The notes beneath the pieces were generated by a model. It saw only the letters and a list, made by a program, of their open reading frames with translations, searched no databases and was not told the DNA's origin. 64,000 nt of DNA, taken from assembly GCA_032358255.1 (NCBI GenBank), contig JAULBX010013983.1, positions 1 to 64,000 on the forward strand, in the 5' to 3' direction. The position numbers and the translations under genes are program-made. How positions within the stretch are numbered: the stretch's first letter is position 1; each line of letters opens with the position of its first letter. This document shows positions 37,501-50,637 of this stretch, piece after piece. This stretch comes from Heterotrichella gracilis. Its lineage: Eukaryota > Sar > Xanthophyceae > Tribonematales > Xanthonemataceae.

Positions 37501-40500
37501 CCCCTATTTTGCAGCAAATCAGCAGCCTGCCCCCCTCCCCTGGATTTGGGCACCAGCACATTTGCGCGCCCCTTGCCGGTCATCCAGCTCATAGGACCCT
37601 CGATTGTGACCACTTCCGAGGGGGCGGCGTACCAGAAATGTGCCCCAAATGCGCCGCCCAGCAGCATTTGTGACAGGTGATGGCCAAACCTCCCGCCATT
37701 ATCGTGTCATAAAGCTACCATACCATCAATGCAAGAACCAGGAATTGCTTGATATGCACATTTCGAAATCGGCCTCCTCCTAATCATAATGAACATGCCA
37801 CAGCTTGCGCAACCCCAAACTCCCACAATGGGGCCCTCTCACGTTCGACTTTTCGGTTGGCACCCCCTGGCGGCGCCGTAATCATGATCATGAGGTTGTT
37901 TCCAAAATTGCCGTAATCATGGCGATTTTGGAACCAACCTCCTCCTTCTACACCCACCTGCTACAGCTGTGCAACTCCAAACTCAAGTTGCGTGCATGTC
38001 CACTTTTCCTCCCCCTCTTCACGCGTGGCCTTTTGGTTCCTGCAGGGGTGCCACTGCCTTCCAGGCGGAGGACAACAATCTCACGCCCCGGGTGGAAGCC
38101 TGCTCTACCCCCAGGACTAGGTGGGTCATCATCTTGGGGATGAGAAAATTCCCGCCTTGACACCCTGCCGTCCTTTCTCCTGCCAGACTTGGACCCCAAA
38201 ATGAAATCGGCGTGCATTTCCCATACCGTACTTGCTTATTTATTGAAACATTTATTCATTTATTCATTGCGCAGGTACCTGTGGGGCGATGTTGGCCTCA
38301 GGGGGTGCGCACTCAACACCAACCAGGCGGGGAGGTACCCCATCACGTACAGCGTGGCGGACAGCATGGGCAGGGTGGTGGCTGTGAACCGCACCCTGAT
38401 GGTGGCCAAGGTCTGCCCGCAAGGGGAGCTAACATGCCCCGACCAGGTACGCGTGGTAGTAATCTTAATTATATTCAATTATACGCCAATCTCAGCAATC
38501 CATCTCGCCGAGTTGAACCGCCACCTCAGCAATGTGCCTCTTGGGTTATTAACTGATGGCATGCATGCATAGCTGCCCACCAGCACCAGCAGCGCTGTCA
38601 AGCTGACTGTCAATGTCAACACCAAACCTGCTGTCACCACCCTCTTGCCAGCACTGGAGGCCATCCCCTGTATGGCGACTGTCCTTATCCTCCCCTGCCG
38701 GTGACTCAAGCCAGCCCCCATCCCCCTTCACCCCTCCCCAGGTGTCATGCAGCAGTGGCGGTGTGTGCTTGGCTGCGCTGGGTGGTGGTCAGCTGGCGGC
38801 CGCCCCAGCACCCACCGCACCCCCCACCATCCGGCTGAACACCGGGCCAGGCGTAGGGGAGGCGGTGTCAGTCAAGGAGGTAAGGGGAGGGGAAGTAGCA
38901 GAATGCACTGCACTTCATTGCAGTGATTCCATGTAATACGTGCCTTTGCTCAATAAAAGATTTTTATTGATGTCAAATAATATGCAGCCTCTGCCGCCCA
39001 CCAATAACCTGCCCATGAAAACCCTTCTCCAGGGTTCCACATACGCCGCCTGCGCGCCCGGCACCGCCCCCTCCGCGGACGCCCCATGTGATCCCGGCGC
39101 GACCGCAATGGACGCCACGGGCCGCAACATCACCGCCGCCATCCTCGCATGCCCCTCCGCTGCCTGTCGCGCCGCGGGCTGCGCATCCGCAACATGCACG
39201 CCCTTCCTCTTCCAGACCCGCGGCCTCGCGCCGTGCGCCCTCGACACCTCGCAGCAAATAGGCACCCTGATAAATGTCACATTTGTGGTGTGGGATTCCG
39301 GGACGCCCCAGCGGATGGCGGCGGTGGTGCGCAAGGTGGTTATCACACGGCGATGTGCGGTGGGGGAGAATGAGTGCGCAGTGGCGGGGGTGGGGGGCGT
39401 GGCGGTGCAGTGCACCTCCCTGCCCTGCGAGCTGTGGTGAGTAAAATATTACCCCTTGGATTTTCACCATGCTGTCATTGTCCTGAGTTGTGCATTTGAT
39501 ATTGAACCCTGGCCGGGTAGACCAAAAATGGTTTAAAACTGTGATTTTGGCATGGAGATCATTGAACTGAAATATATATAAAAAAATCACCTTGCATCAT
39601 TACAAATGGAACCACCAACCACCGTGCTGTCCTTCTGCTCATGAATTTCCTGCATTTTGTATTTCTCCAATATCTGTCTGGAGGCATGCATGTGTTAAAT
39701 CCTCTCCATGCCAAATGCAACAGGGTAGACCAGAATGAATTATACGCTGGTTTTAGAAATTGATGAGCACGTTTTCATCTGATGTGGAAGTGGACAGTAA
39801 AACTGGAATAGTAGGAACAGTAGCGGCATGCGCGTAGATGATTGCCACACCATTTTCTCCCCCCTCTGACGTATGGCACTCACCTTGCAGGAACCTCTAT
39901 GGTGGTGCCATCACCTCAGCCCTGCCCCCACACCTGACAGTATTAAACCACACACACCTCACTCCCTGGGTCATCCCCTACGGCATGCGCCCCACCTCCC
40001 CGCCCCTCCTCCCCTGCACCACCACCCCCCTGGCACCCACCGCCCCCCAGCAATGCGCCGCATTTGCCACCACGGCAGGGGGGCGGGAAACCTCCCCCAA
40101 CATCCGGGTGGTGGACGCCACCCCCTGCGGCCCAAATTCGACCTGTGCGGTGTGCGACATTTGGGGGGCAAATGTGGGGGCCTGCCCCCCCGGCCAGTAC
40201 CTGCTACGGTACGAGGTGTGGGATTACGACAGCTGGCAGTACGCGGCGCAGCACCAGCCATTGACGGTGGTGCAGCTGTTCCAATTCAGCCTGGTAAGCC
40301 ACCAGTATTCTACTGTAGGGCAAATGGTAGGGTCTTTGATAGGGACGATGCATAGTTGCTACTCCAGAGACATGTCGCGCTCCCCACCCCCCATTTTTGC
40401 TTTATCTACATTGCCCTCTGCTGCCAACTTCAGGCCTTTCCCCCCTCATCTGATTGCACCCTCTCAATCTTACCAGTAATCAAACCCAATTACACCACCG

Positions 40501-43500
40501 TCTGGCAGGACCTGTCCATTGATGTAATTGCATCCGATTACTCCACAGCCAGCGGGTATGCGGGTGCCCTGTCAGCCAATCGCACTGCACTTGAGGCCCT
40601 GCTGCGTTCCAACCTGAGCGCTGCTCTCTCCCCTGCAAACCTCATCCTCACCTCCCTGGCCCTAGGGGACATAAAGGTGCGTGGGTACCCTACACTGAGT
40701 ATATTACATGCACTCCGACAAAAAAATCCCATCAGCAAAAACACCCTACTGTACTGAGTAAGCTATTGTAAAGTCAACTGCAAGCGTGCACGCGCTGTTT
40801 TGGTCTCTGCATGCATATGAGCAGATAATATGCCTGCATTTTCCTGTTGATGTTTTGTGGGAAGGTCCCAAGCATTAAGAAATTTGCACCACGGCGCGCT
40901 TGCTTGTTTAAACCAGCATAATAATAGCATATTCGGGAAAATTTTGTGCAATGGTGCAGGTAGCGGCCACTTCCCTCCCCACCACTTTCACCGTGATCAT
41001 CCCCTTGGCCGCATCCCTGGGTGCCCCAGGAGGTGTGGGGGGCGCGGGGGGGAGCAGGCGACGTCTGCTGGGGTTTCATGAAAACCCCAGGGGCAATGGC
41101 ATGCGATCCAGGATACTTCTTGGTGCAGGTAGGTTGACGCACCCTGGTTTATGTGGTGCATGGAAGCACTGAAATTTATGTTTGTTAAATATGTTATCCA
41201 TGTTTCACCCCTTTAAACTGTATGTACTTTAAGTTTCACCCTTTTAAACTGTATGTACTCTAATAGAATTTTTGTAGTCCGTCGTTTGCCAAAAACAACA
41301 AGAGTACCTGCCTCCTTTCCTCCTACTGACAGCTTTGAGATGCCCATGCTGGTACTAACCCGCTCCCCTTGACCCCCACAGATCCCCTCCCCCCCATCCA
41401 AGCCACCCTCCTCAACGCCCTCCCCCCCGCCCTCACCAACCTCTCCTCCTACCTCACCACCACCCTCTCCACCCCCCTTGCACCCCCCTCCCTCACCACC
41501 CCCACCGCCAGCCTGACAGCCGCCGCCCAGGTTTCACCTCCTGTCAGTGGGGAGGTGGCGGGGTATGGGAGTGTGCTGGGGAATGTGACCCGGATGGCTT
41601 CCAGGCTGGATTTCCTGCTGAATGCCACCCAAATGGCATTCAATGTGGAGGTGAGGAATGCGCTCCTTTGAGAATTGGCACCCTCTGTGTGTGCATGTGT
41701 CTTGGCGTATTAAACCTTGGCGTATAAAACCGCGACACATGCGAAGCCACGTATTCAATCCACAAGCAAAAATCCTTGCACAATGAAACAAAAGAAACAG
41801 GTATCAGCAACAAATTCATTGCTCCATTTTCAGCTGACATCTGCTCCCCTCGCCCCAGGTTGAGACCGTTGAGGCCATTGCTGCTGCTTGGAGCCAGCTG
41901 GGGAGGGAGGTGCGCACCAGCCAGGTGGGTGGGATATGGAACTGTGTTTGTCAGGGGAGGAGGAGGCCAAGGGTGAACAGTAACTGCTCCAAAAAATATA
42001 ATACAAAATTGATCGAAGCACTCAGCAACGTGTGTGAATTGCTTGTCGGTTACCGTATCCCCATGGCTCCTCGATTACAACACGCATCTTCAAGACAATT
42101 TCTATGCTATTATCATTTTCTTCTTTATGTGTATTAATTTGATACCCACTTCTTTTACCCCTTTGTTTATCATTTCATCACTTTTCTTGCCCCCAGGCCA
42201 CCTTGGCTACCCTGGCCTCCCAGCTGGCAGCCAAGGTCAAGGGGGGGAAAGCAAATCAAGACCTGGCAGACACCTACGCCAGCCTGTCAGCCATGCAAGC
42301 AGCTGCCAACCAGCTGCTGGCAGCACAGTACTCCAGCGTCCAGCTGGCACTGCGGAACATGTTTGACCTGGGGATGCTGGACGGGGATGGGGGAAACGTG
42401 GGGGGATACTGCGGGGAGGTCGGGGAGAGGGGGGGGTACGCGCGGGTGTACTTCAATGTGAGCAATTTTGGGGAGGGGCAAGGGGGCAATAGCAGCGGGA
42501 ACGCCACCAAAGGGGGGGTCAGCAGCAGTGTGGGAAACGGGGGTGGGATGCGCAAAGACCCCAAATGGGGATTCGTGTTCCAGTCTCCCAGTCCCAGCCA
42601 AAGTGAGGTATCATCCCAGCGAAAGCGCTACATCGGCAATAACGCAAATGTGGTGATTGGGGGCCTATTAGTGCACCAGGTCCGGTCCACGACCCCCCCA
42701 CATTGCGCCACCAGATTCCACCCCCTGGTGTTCAAATGCGACCCCAACCGCATTGCGGTGGCCCAGGCGTGGCGCAACGCCACAAACCCCAGCAGCAAAA
42801 CCCTAGGATCCTCTAGTGCCACCCCCAGCAGCCCCTTTGGGGTGGACCCTGTGTTCCTGGAGACCTCGGAGATGTTCAATGCGGAGGTGGCGGGGCAAGT
42901 GGGTGCGTCACATTTGGACCCCTTCCATGTGTACACCTGCACACACTAGCAGGGGTATACTAATAATACTAACCCTAAACACCAAACCCTAAACAGTTAG
43001 TATTATTAGTATACCCCTGACACTAGCATTTGCCCTTGGAGAGAGAGTAGTCATGTTGACCATGCTTTAAACCCTAGAATGTGCATGCTTGCCACCACAC
43101 ACCTGCAGGAGATTGCCAATTGTTGCTCTCTAGTTGCTAGTTTTTGGTGAGAATGCACTTGCCGATGTCTACCCATGTGTACAGTTGTGTGCATGTTCGA
43201 GATTGTTCATCGGGAGTCAAAATGTACCATGCAAGTGAAGAACGCTCTTCGTGTGCGTAACCCAAATTTTAACATGAAAACCATCTCTTGCAGGTGTCTA
43301 CTACAACTCCTCCCCTGGATCGCCAGATCTCAACACGTATGGAAAACCCTACGGCTTCCACAGCCTAGGGTTTACCGGCCTGCCCTTAGGGTTTCCAATC
43401 CTGGTGGATGGCCAGATGTCCAGCGCCTCAGCAGGTGAGCTGTTTTTAAAGGTGCCTTTAAGTATTTAAATTATATTATTTAAGCTTCAAAGATGTTACC

Positions 43501-46500
43501 AACAGCGCTGTAGCACTACATGTACAGCCAGACCTACAGAATGCCCTACATGAGCACTTGGCACCAGGACAGCACTGCTGCTTTTGCGCAAATCATGTGC
43601 TCTGCCCCAGTACATGCATATATGCCACAATCACTGAGTTCAGGAAAAAAATAAATTTGAATTCTGAGGTATGATTGTTATTTGCAGGTGCTCTGCTCCA
43701 GTACCTTAAGGATGGCGCCTTCCTCGATGCCTACACGCGCCAGCTCAGCATCAGGCTGCTCACGTACAACTCAAAGCTGCAAGTGTTTGGGTAAGGGTTC
43801 AACCAACTGAATCCGTGCAAGGGTTTGCAAGGCTGGCCAAGGGTTTTGCGAAGTTCTGTGTGTTGGGCATTTGTTGTTGTACTTTCAGCTAAGCTACAAC
43901 ATATTGAATCCTTAACAACACGGCGTTGTCCTCCCAGCCCACTCCCTCTCACCCCCGCAACCCTATCCCATACCCACACCCATCCTCCCCCTCCCCAGCT
44001 ACGCCAACCTCCTCCTCACCTGGCTACCCTCCGGCTCCATTACCCTGCGCACATGGGTCAGCACCATGCCGCTCCTGCAGTACTCAGCCACGTCCGCAGC
44101 CACAGCCGACCACTCCTCCAGCCTGCGCGCCGCCACGGATGTGCTTCTGCTGGTGCTGGTGGCTGCACAGGCAGGGTTCTGGGCGCACGTGATGTGGCAG
44201 CGGGTGCAGGCAAGGGTCACGCACAAGGTGGGTGGAGGACGGGAGACATGTAGGGGGAGAGAAGGGGAAATTTGAGGTTTGGAGATATATATGATCCGAT
44301 TTTTTATTGGTGGGGGAGGGACGCATGATGTGGCAGTGGATGCAGGCACGGGTCACGCACAAGGTGGGTGGATGGGGAGGAAGGGAGGGGACGGTTAGAG
44401 CACTTAAGGAGGGAACGGGGAGAGTATGGACATTCCAACTTTGTAGGTTGCTGGCTATATGGCAACCCCATTGAGTGAAAATTTGCCGTGTTTGTGTTGC
44501 ATTAACCCCCATCCCCATGCGTGCAGATCAACATCAACATCAGCATGCGGTGGATGGCAGTCGACGCAATGGACCTGGTCATGGAATGCATGTCCCACCT
44601 CAGAAATTCACATATTAGAATTACCCAGAATTTCACCCTGAAACTCGTGCTCCACCTTTCCCCACCACCCTCCGCAGACCAACATCAGCATGCGGTGGAT
44701 GGCATTTGACGCAATTGACCTCGCCATGAAGATGGGCATCCTGGCAATTTTCGGGACCTACGCGCTTGGCGTCACCCGCCGGTTTGATGCCGATCCCCAC
44801 TACATGGTGTATGATTCTATTGATACCCCCCCTGCTCACATGCTGCTGACCAATCGGGTGGGGGATGGGGAGGGGGGCCCAGGGGGTGCGGGCAGGTGGA
44901 TGCTGCAGGAGAATGCAAAGGGTAGGTCACCTTGAGGACTGTGTGGTATGGTTCTTTCGAACTGCGGCGGGCTTTTCAGTATTATATCTGCACATGTATT
45001 GTGTTTTGGTTCGTGAGGTCTGTGTTGGCCTCATAGCCTGATTGCTGTGTCTTCATGATTAACCGTTAAATGAATAACAGTACGAGTCACGTTTAATAAC
45101 ATGAATCATGAAGCAAATGCACCTCGTTGCCACCAACGCAGAGTTCAATATAGAATATTTTAATACTTGATATAGTCATTTATAATACACAACCCTTGCA
45201 GGCATCGACTCCCTCGCCCACCTGCTCACCTACCAGCAGCGCCTGGCCACCCTAGCCACCGCCTACACCGCCCTGCAAGGCATATCCATTCTCCTCATGG
45301 TGGTGCGCCTCCTGTGGTTGCTATCTGCCCAAAGGAGGCTGCGGGTGGTGACCGCAGCCCTGTTTGTGGCGCTTCCCAAGCTGGCGTACGTGGGGGTGGT
45401 GGTGGTGGTGCTGATGGTGGGCATGGCGGGGGTGGGGGTGGTGGGTTTTGGGGACTGGATGGCGGAGGTGTGCAGCGTTGCGGAGGCGGTGTCAGGTGGG
45501 TTGGTGGGACGTCAGGCCGGCGCAATGCAAGGAAAGCATTAAAAGATAACAGGGGTACGCGTTTTGATGTAGTTTGCCATGCAAGTGTGAACAAAATGAA
45601 AGATGGGATCTATTTTCTGCTATTTTGATCGTGAAGATCCACGTATGTGATTGTAGGCCATTCCCCTCCCCTTCTTGACACCTCAACCACCACCTGCAGG
45701 CGTGTTTGTCGAGATGTTCAGCGGCCAGATGCAGCCCTTTGTGTCCAACGTGCGCTCATCGCCCTACGCGCAAGCGGCTGTCACCAACGCCGCGCAGCAG
45801 GTGCTAGCGGGGCTGTGGTACTTTCTGGTGCCCCTCGTCACATTCATTGTCATCTGGAGGTGCGCATGTTTGAAAGACGAGCATGCTATAAAAGTACTAG
45901 ATAATTCTCATTATTTAAGACTATTAGTAGTAGTACTGTAATTATTTTTATTATGCGTTTATCATTATCTACTGTCAATAAGATTGATATTCATTTAAAT
46001 AATTGTATGATGCCAGGGAATGCCTGGGTAGTTACGTTTGGTCCATTTATTGCCTTGTGCTTATCAAAAATGTTTTGTTTGCTTGTCATTTTTTGTCTCA
46101 TATTCCTGCATTACTCTTAATTTCTGCATTTACAACTTCTTTTCTGTATCTGCTTTTCCGCGCTGAACCCACCCCCTCCACACCCCATCACAGATCCGTA
46201 CTGGGTGTGCTGGTGGGTGAGTTCCGCGCCCAAGCCGCAGCCGCCAAGGGCGCCCCCTCCATAGCCACCGAGCTCAAGCACCTGCTTGAGGAGAGGTGCC
46301 AGGTGGCGATGGGTGGCGCGCCCTCGAACCCTAGCCTGCTAAGGGTGCTGACCCTGGCGGCGTTCAGGAGGTAGGTGCGGCGGTGGGGGTGTGGAGGAGG
46401 GGACATTTTTGTGAAGCTTCTCTGTTACTTTTAATATCTCCACCCTGGACCCTGGCCTCCTGCCACCACACTTTATTCTCTACCCTGTAATCAACCCCGC

Positions 46501-49500
46501 TCCTGCCCCCTCTAGGACCGCACACGCCTCCGTGGACCTTGAAGCCCTCGCCTCCCGTCCCGACATCCTCAACAAGCTGCACTAATTAACACAGTCCTGT
46601 ATCATCCATTCAATTGTCCACTCTTCGTATATTCATATTACATTAGACACTTAATATAGTTGTTCATCCCCATCTCCCCAGGACCGCGCGCGCATCCGTG
46701 GACCTTGAAGCCCTTGCCTCCCGCCCCGACATCCTCATCAAGCTGCAGCGCAGGCGACGCCTCTCCCACCTCATCACACAGAGACCCGCCCGCCGCATTG
46801 GTGGGGAGGGGGGTGGCGGCGGGGGCGGGGCGGTGGTGGGTGTGGCTGGTGGTGTGGTGGGTGGTGCTGAGCTGCGGGGGCTTCTTGCTGAGGTGGCGTG
46901 GGACCGGGGGATGCCCATAGGGGAGGTGGGGGTGCTGGCGCAGGCGCTGGTGGACAGGTGAGGGATTGGAGGGAGGGTGTGCGTAGGGTTCACTGGGAGC
47001 AGGATTCCTGTTCAAAACTATGTCTTGTGATCCAATGTTGGTTCTTGGTGACTTGCCCCAACCCAAACCAGCCATCTGTAAGCATTTTTATTCTTCCTTC
47101 CTTTGGGGTTTATGCATCTGCCTGAAAAGTACCGTGCCCATTCTGCTGGCGCAGCCTTGGTGTAGGGTTTTTCCTTAGAGTTCTGTAAGGGTCTCTGATT
47201 ATACTTGAGACCTTACGTATTTGCTTTGCTTGCACAGATTTGGGACACTGCCTGAAGGCTCCAAACGCGCACACCGCCAATGGCGCTGGTGGTGGCCATT
47301 TTCCTCCCCAGATGGACACGATTACACCTCCCTTGATGGCGATAGCACAGATGGCCACCCGCCCGCACCTGGCAGCGGACCATGGGGGCTGAAAAATGCG
47401 CTGCATTCATGGCAGGGGCACAACTCCCAGCCCCCTTCGCAGCGTCACCGGCCCACCATGTTCAACGCAATTGACGATGCCCCCCTTGGGGGCCAAAAGA
47501 AGGGGCCCCTGCGGGGCAGCATTGCGCCCGGGGTGTCCGCATTTGCGGGCAAATTCACCATTTTCCGGAGGAGGAGGAGTAACAGCAACATCATGGTTTC
47601 CCGCCACAGTAACTTCATGTTCAACCGCATGTCGACAGCTGGCAGCGTGCTAGTGCAGCGCGTCAGCCACTTTTTCGGAAACCCAGCTGGGATGGAACGG
47701 ATCCCTATGGATGGGGATGGGTCAGAAATGGCGGGGGAGTCAGATGTGGAAACCGGGGGTGGGAGCGACACCCCCGGCACGCCACTTTCACAGCCAGGGT
47801 CGCCGATCAAAGCGTTTGGATCAGCCCCAATTGGGTTTGCATCGGCTCCTGCATCAGCTTTCGGGGGGGATTTGCAAAGGGGCGAGGCAGCACTATGCAC
47901 AGAGGAGGGAAGCGCCTCAGGCACTGCAAATATCCACAGCCACCAGGGGGGAGATGGTAGCATCAGCCCCGTTAGGAAGCACACCGTCCATTTTGCGATT
48001 TCAGAAAGCATGAAATCGGATGGTGACAGCGACTACAGCAGCGCAGTTAGCTCTCCCAGGCGGGGGTCAAAAGGCACCCTCCTGGGGTCCACAAATGCGG
48101 GCCAAATGGGGGGTAATTTGGAGCAGGGGGGCAACCCGCTGTACAGCAGGGGATCAATCAGGGCATCGGTGACCATGCGCAGGTTCAGCGATCACATCCG
48201 CCTATCCAACCTGATCAAAGATGATCAAAGCTCATCAGAGGCGACAGAGCCCACATCAGATACAGATGAACCGTGCAGATCATCAGAGCAAGGGGTGCAC
48301 ATTCAGGGGGGTCAACAAGGGGAGGGCAGCGCTGGTTCAGAGGAGTTTTCAATCCCAATGCATGCCCTTGCAGCATCCCAGGCTGCGGACGATACGGTTG
48401 ATGGTGCAGAAGATGCTGAGACAGGGCTTGCAAATGACCTCCCCTCCTTGCTTGATGAAATTGAGGCTGTAACCACCTGGGACGACCTCTATGCTGCCAC
48501 AAATCAGGTACAAGCACTGCCAGGGGTGTAAAATGCTATGAACCAGGGTTCCTGATACTACCTGTTGCAAATGTGGTTGCGATTCATTTTCACGTTACTT
48601 TGTGTGAAGCATTTTGGGAGAACAAGGGCTGTTGACATGCACATTGTATGCGCGCCCACTTGATGCACACACCCTTGATGGCATGTGCACCCCCAATTTG
48701 TTGACTTGCAACATGACAAAAGCACTTGTACTCAATCCTCGTTTGTGCATGTGCACCCTCCGCTTTGCAACATAACCTCGTATGAATACTTCCCCTTGGC
48801 TGACTGACCAATGTGCCTATGGTGTGTGGTGCAGGTGGTCCAGGTCATGGCTGGGCAGGCTGAGGATTTCATTAGGGTATACAGGGAGGTGCTGGCCAGC
48901 ATGAGGGGGATGCAGTCAGGTGCGCTGGAGGGGAGAAGTGGGGAGGTTGAGTATCAATACTGTTGATTTAGGTTGAGTGTAATTATTTTGTTGCCCACCC
49001 ATTGTGCCGTTGGCAAAGTCACGCAAAAATGGGACAGTGTTCCAGGCCGCTTGTTCAGAGTTTAGGGGATAGGGTTACACTTCTACACCCTGCCCAAGGG
49101 TTGATGACCGACAGCCAATCACGTGCAGCTGCTTGCAGGGGCATGGGGCGCGCACGCCCAAGGGAGGGGGGAGATGGCAATCCCTAGGGTTGGCATCACC
49201 GCCAGTGCAAACCCTACCCAGGAGGCGCACCAGGGGGAGCAAATCAGCCACGGTGCAACGGGACGAACATCACGCGGGTGGAGGATCTTCAGGAAATTCA
49301 TGCCCCTAAATAGGGTCATGGATGACCCTGGGATGGCACAGCGGGAGATGGAGCAGCGCGCGCATTTTGGTCAGGACCGGAATTCCTCCAACCCTCCCAC
49401 GGCCCCCGGACAATGGGCCCTTTGGCGTGCACGGCACGATGACCTCCCCTCTGCAAAAGTCTCCCCACTCTCCCCTGGCGCCCATCCCCCACATAGTCAT

Positions 49501-50637
49501 GTGCGCGCACCCCCTGCTGAGTCAGATGATGACGTCAGCATGGGGGGTGATGATGTCAGCGATAGCGACAGCACCATTGCGGATGTGTACAGCCAGCGGG
49601 TGACCCCCAGCCCCTCCATTTGGTCCCCTGCAAACCACAGGCTGACAGGTGGCATGCACGCCACCACCCGCCAGCAGCAGCCAATCACCGGGGAGGGCAT
49701 TCGAGATGCCATGTGGCGCTCCCGGAGGCAAACCCAGGGGGCTCACAGGCTCAGCGTGAGCACAGGACCTGGGGATGGGCCGGGTCCACCACCATCATCA
49801 GCCGCCGATCACATTCAATCATCGAGCGTGCTCAGCCCATCAACATCATCAGCCACCGATCACTCGCCAGGCAGCGATGCTTTACTCGGTTCTGATGATG
49901 ATGCGCCGGGCTTTCAAGTTGGGGGATCAGATGGCGACAGCACCATCCCCGACACCTTCAGCCACCGCATGACCCCCAACCCCTCGGTCTTCGCCCCCAG
50001 GCAGCGCGCCACCCCCCTCTCTTCCTTCATTCTTGGTAGACCCCCTGGGGGGATCGCCACTGGCCGATCAGGCAGCCTGGCCAACACCCGGGAGATCTCC
50101 GAACAGGCCCTCCATGCGGCACTGGCAGCAAAGTTTGGGCGCAGGTCCAGGCTGGGCAGCGGCGCGGATGGCGCATTGGGGTTGGGGAGGGAGAGGGATG
50201 TTGCTTGGGGGTCAGGCAGCTCGCATGATCAGCCAGACCCTAGTGTAGGGTTTGGGGGCAGGGAGGGGCGTGCGCGTGGGGGTGCCCAGGGAGGTGACGG
50301 TACACTGGGGGGTGGGGCAACGGGGAGGAAATCCATTCTTGGCAGGGCGGTGCGACATGTGGACCATGATGCAGCAGGGGGTGCGATACCTCCCAAAGCA
50401 GAAATGCGTGGCCCTAGGGCAAATGTGGAGGAGTCGCATGGAGCGGGTGGAGGGGGCGGCTCGCCATCACATGATGCCATGCAGGGCCTTGCAGGGAATG
50501 ATCATGGGGGTGATGACTTCAGCACAGGCCCAGTGGGGGATGATCATGTGGGTGATGACATCAGCAGCAAGGACAGCACCCTGGCTGATGTGTACAGCCG
50601 CCATGGCAGCGTGATGACCTGGCACCAGGGGGAGTAA
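34573..50637 (+). CDS. Polycystin-type channel with polyproline and Ig-like ectodomain, 26 exons
   Basis: Exons: 34573 or 34852-35712, 36036-36231, 36440-36565, 36887-37092, 37468-37676, 38046-38120, 38275-38446, 38742-38879, 39033-39436, 39891-40293, 40434-40676, 40960-41128, 41382-41650, 41859-41924, 42197-42902, 43294-43434, 43688-43790, 43999-44227, 44678-44921, 45202-45495, 45700-45859, 46194-46370, 46682-46957, 47238-48507, 48835-48919, 49139-50637. All phases join: 2,906 aa from ATG 34852 (hydrophobic leader) or 2,999 from 34573. Order: polyproline about 20-245; DUF5011/HYR-like Ig modules (TYNVTYTATDAAGN, PITYSVADSMG) with Cys clusters to about 930; a linker; polycystin domain about 1415-1530 (VYYNSSPGSPDLNTYGKPYG, then MPLLQY); hydrophobic segments near 1545, 1595, 1675-1725 and 1785-1815; a disordered tail of about 1,090 residues. 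It is probably a ciliary or surface cation channel and recalls the polycystin and polyproline proteins tied to Chlamydomonas mastigonemes (inference). Confidence 0.88.
34910..35565 (+). repeat. Polyproline-coding low-complexity region
   Basis: About 650 bp of CCA/CCC/TCA codons encoding PPPPSPPPP-type runs with interspersed Asp, Ala and Leu. Such runs are typical of hydroxyproline-rich algal wall or flagellar glycoproteins. Confidence 0.97.
36690..36755 (+). repeat. Decayed copy of channel exon 4 start
   Basis: 'caggcaccacctgtatggac', 'tccttaccttgcactgg'-like sequence and 'atgacactatcggcagcata' mirror 36883-36945 (GTTFIDSFLALDDTYGNI versus GTTCMDSYLALDDTIGSI). It has a usable AG but runs into a stop after about 57 codons. 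It is a dead duplicate, or conceivably an alternative exon. Confidence 0.85.
37166..37345 (+). repeat. Decayed copies of channel exon 4 3' end
   Basis: 'aggagggtttatgtgctgtg' followed by 'cccacaggtggggg' at 37208-37248 copies 37066-37105. A third, weaker set ('gcacatgctgtgcgtacatg') follows near 37310. Confidence 0.8.
42950..43019. mobile_element. 70-bp palindromic element with hAT-like ends
   Basis: The ends CAGGGGTATACTAATAATAC and its inverse GTATTATTAGTATACCCCTG enclose a loop with two 'ccctaaac' telomere-like heptamers. 'acactag' flanks it on both sides (42943-42949 and 43020-43026). The CAGGG termini and 7-8 bp duplication fit a minimal hAT-type MITE. Confidence 0.8.
44322..44600 (+). 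repeat. Duplicated exon 18 end and exon 19 start in a channel intron
   Basis: 44322-44372 ('gcatgatgtggcagtggatg' ... 'ggtcacgcacaaggtgggtg') copies 44187-44235. 44521-44590 ('caacatcagcatgcggtgga' ... 'gacgcaatggacctggtcat') copies 44681-44730. Together they form a partial copy of the exon 18/intron/exon 19 junction. Confidence 0.9.
46510..46585 (+). repeat. Truncated copy of channel exon 23 start
   Basis: 'aggaccgcacacgcctccgt' through 'gacatcctcaacaagctgca' copies 46680-46750, but stops at TAA after 23 codons. Splicing to it would remove the long cytosolic tail. Confidence 0.9.
49561..50613 (+). repeat. Three DST-x-x-D-x-Y/F-S motifs in the channel tail
   Basis: DSDSTIADVYSQRVTPSPSI at 49561-49620, DGDSTIPDTFSHRMTPNPSV at about 49930-49989 and SKDSTLADVYSRHGSVM at about 50566-50616 are spaced copies of one protein motif rich in Ser/Thr-Pro. 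The repeat is at protein level with different codons. Confidence 0.9.

Noticed and set aside
38571-38685. Extra exon between channel exons 7 and 8
   Set aside because: Open and preceded by AG, but CPDQ joins directly to VSCSSGGVC in the Cys pattern of sister modules, and no good donor follows.
47407-48011. Minus-strand ORF of 188 codons
   Set aside because: Antisense shadow of the large channel exon 24, no domain.
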